A DNA stretch of 6,188 nucleotides, from contig CAZZHQ010000141.1 of NCBI GenBank assembly GCA_964654015.1, positions 1-6,188 on the forward strand, read 5' to 3'. Origin of the DNA: JAUUZT01 sp964654015. Lineage in GTDB: Bacteria > Chloroflexota > Dehalococcoidia > GIF9 > AB-539-J10. Position 1 is the stretch's first letter; every line of letters begins with the position of its first letter. The translations under genes were made by a program, and so were the position numbers. Under the pieces are notes generated by a model, which was not told the DNA's origin, made no database searches, and was given only the letters and a program-made list of their open reading frames with translations. Positions 5,657-6,188 of this stretch are shown here, one piece after another.

Positions 5657-5670
5657 GCGATATATGTCGC
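5657..5670. promoter_or_regulatory. Palindrome GCGATATATGTCGC, candidate operator
   Basis: GCGA and TCGC arms surround a centre in which only one base pair breaks symmetry, giving 12 of 14 symmetric positions. It abuts the -35 element of the leftward promoter (5651-5656). That position suits either repression of the leftward promoter or contact with RNA polymerase by an activator. Confidence 0.5.
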
Positions 5671-5683
5671 AATAGTAAGGCAA

Positions 5684-5697
5684 TATGTGTCAACATA
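5684..5697. promoter_or_regulatory. Palindrome TATGT-GTCA-ACATA, candidate operator
   Basis: Perfect 5-bp arms enclose a 4-bp centre, just upstream of the rightward -35 element (5701-5706). It shares the TGT...ACA pattern with the palindrome at 5614-5627. It may serve autoregulation of the rightward repressor gene. Confidence 0.5.
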
Positions 5698-5700
5698 GTA

Positions 5701-5729
5701 TTGATTTAATTCGCTAAGTGTGTTATTAT
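5701..5729 (+). promoter_or_regulatory. Sigma-70-type promoter of the rightward repressor gene
   Basis: TTGATT (5701-5706) and TATTAT (5724-5729) are separated by exactly 17 nt. Transcription would start at about 5736, right at the AGAGGTG ribosome binding site, so the leader is very short (about 14 nt). It is back to back with the leftward promoter, with about 45 bp between the two -35 elements. Confidence 0.7.
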
Positions 5730-5749
5730 CTGGTCAGAGGTGTATTATT

Positions 5750-6142
5750 ATGGATGATTTCGGAAACTATGTGAGAACCCTTCGGCAGGAGCATGGTCTC
5801 TCACTCAGACATGTTGAGGCAAAGGCCGGTGTCTCCAGCTCGTACCTCTCTCAAATCGAACATGGCCGGCGCCGGCCCCCGGGACCGGATATCCTGAAGC
5901 GCCTTGCCCCCGTCTATGATGTACCGGTTAGGGATCTGCTTAAAGCTGCCGGCTATCTGGAAGAAGCCGTAAGCAGTCTTAGCGAAGAAGATGAAGTGGA
6001 GATGGCTTTCCGGTACGTCATGAACGACCCGAGATATAAATCCGGCACACGGATAAAGGGTAAGCTGACTGCCGATGTGAAGCGCTTCGTCGTGGAGATG
6101 TACGAGAAATCGACTGGAAAGAAGCTTCTGCCCGGAGGTTGA
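5750..6142 (+). CDS. XRE-family transcriptional regulator (repressor-like)
   Basis: The product is 130 aa. The ATG at 5750 (MDDFGNYVRTLR) follows AGAGGTG with a 7-nt spacer. A GTG at 5720 in the same frame lies inside the promoter and is rejected. Residues 5-66 form a classical XRE helix-turn-helix: LSLRHVEAKAGVSSSYLSQIEHGRRRPPGPD, with the S-S-S-Y-L-S-Q-I-E recognition helix and the L-x-x-L-A-x-x-Y-D-V-P end. Residues 67-130 carry a short C-terminal region ending in a conserved-looking motif (DPRYKSGT, then VKRFVVEMYEKSTGKKLL) that I associate with XRE regulators of Chloroflexota and Firmicutes. It probably mediates dimerisation. There is no LexA-type S24 protease domain, so induction by self-cleavage is not expected. 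Placed opposite the small HTH gene and replication operon, it fits a C1-like repressor. A further gene begins 4 nt after its stop. Confidence 0.88.
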   Translation: MDDFGNYVRTLRQEHGLSLRHVEAKAGVSSSYLSQIEHGRRRPPGPDILKRLAPVYDVPVRDLLKAAGYLEEAVSSLSEEDEVEMAFRYVMNDPRYKSGTRIKGKLTADVKRFVVEMYEKSTGKKLLPGG

Positions 6143-6146
6143 TTGC

Positions 6147-6188
6147 ATGCCCTTCACGAATGACCTTCATGGCTTCTGTTGCTACCTC
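6147..6188 (+). CDS. Start of a gene downstream of the repressor (partial, runs off right edge)
   Basis: An ATG at 6147 is preceded by GGAGG (inside the last codons of the repressor gene) with about 8 nt of spacing. The frame stays open to the window edge, giving MPFTNDLHGFCCYL. Only 14 codons are visible, so no family can be named. The 4-nt gap from the repressor stop means the two are co-transcribed and probably translationally coupled. In many elements an ImmA/IrrE-type metallopeptidase or an integrase gene follows such a repressor, but the visible residues prove neither. Confidence 0.5.
   Translation, partial: MPFTNDLHGFCCYL

Larger units (their letters stand above)
5643..5700. repeat. 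Inverted repeat TACTATG ... CATAGTA with an internal third half-site
   Basis: Perfect 7-bp arms at 5643-5649 and 5694-5700 enclose 44 bp. A further ATAGTA lies inside at 5672-5677. GTGTCAA also occurs twice in direct orientation (5650-5656 and 5687-5693). Repeated half-sites of this kind fit cooperative binding or looping by a repressor between the two divergent promoters. Confidence 0.5.

Noticed and set aside
5688..5693. Second minus-strand TTGACA as another promoter
   Set aside because: There is no -10-like hexamer 16-19 nt downstream; the hexamer is better explained as part of the palindrome at 5684-5697.

Overview
The window looks like one side of a bacterial mobile or accessory element (integrated plasmid, phage-like element or ICE) next to an unrelated exported-protein gene. 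Shine-Dalgarno sequences precede most genes and two sigma-70-type promoters can be read directly, so the host is a bacterium of moderate GC content. The C-terminal tail of the rightmost complete regulator resembles XRE regulators I associate with Chloroflexota (Dehalococcoidia-like) and some Firmicutes. That taxonomic hint is recalled, not searched, and is weak.

Layout. At the left edge (1-179, minus strand) is the start of an exported protein with a clear signal peptide, running out of the window. From 180 to 493 lies an AT-rich, gene-free stretch. It holds four 20-bp direct repeats in exact register (281-360) and a cluster of three inverted repeats (423-473), so it looks like a replication origin or an integrase attachment region. 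From 494 to 5595 six genes lie on the minus strand, all read leftwards. In order of transcription they are: an 80-aa XRE-type DNA-binding protein, a 70-aa protein of unknown function, a 780-aa TOPRIM/P-loop primase-helicase-like protein, a 273-aa protein ending in a RuvA domain III-like segment, a 356-aa coiled-coil protein with a C-terminal Cys/His cluster, and a 90-aa protein with two zinc-ribbon-like modules. The first three overlap one another. The last three are separated by only 1-2 bases. The two groups are separated by 165 bp that hold a long hairpin and a perfect 14-bp tandem repeat.

At 5596-5749 is a divergent control region with a strong minus-strand promoter, a good plus-strand promoter, and three different 14-bp palindromes placed at or beside them. 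Rightwards from it runs a 130-aa XRE repressor-like gene, then the first 14 codons of another gene. The arrangement is like a phage cI/Cro switch: a repressor-like gene facing a small HTH gene that heads a replication operon.

Working model (inference): the two HTH proteins control the leftward operon, and the primase-helicase starts or drives replication of the element. The tightly coupled RuvA-C-like / coiled-coil / zinc-ribbon trio forms an uncharacterised DNA-processing or segregation complex. The repeats at 281-360 may be where the element's replication or recombination proteins bind. The trio is the part most likely to be undescribed; I do not recognise it as a named system.
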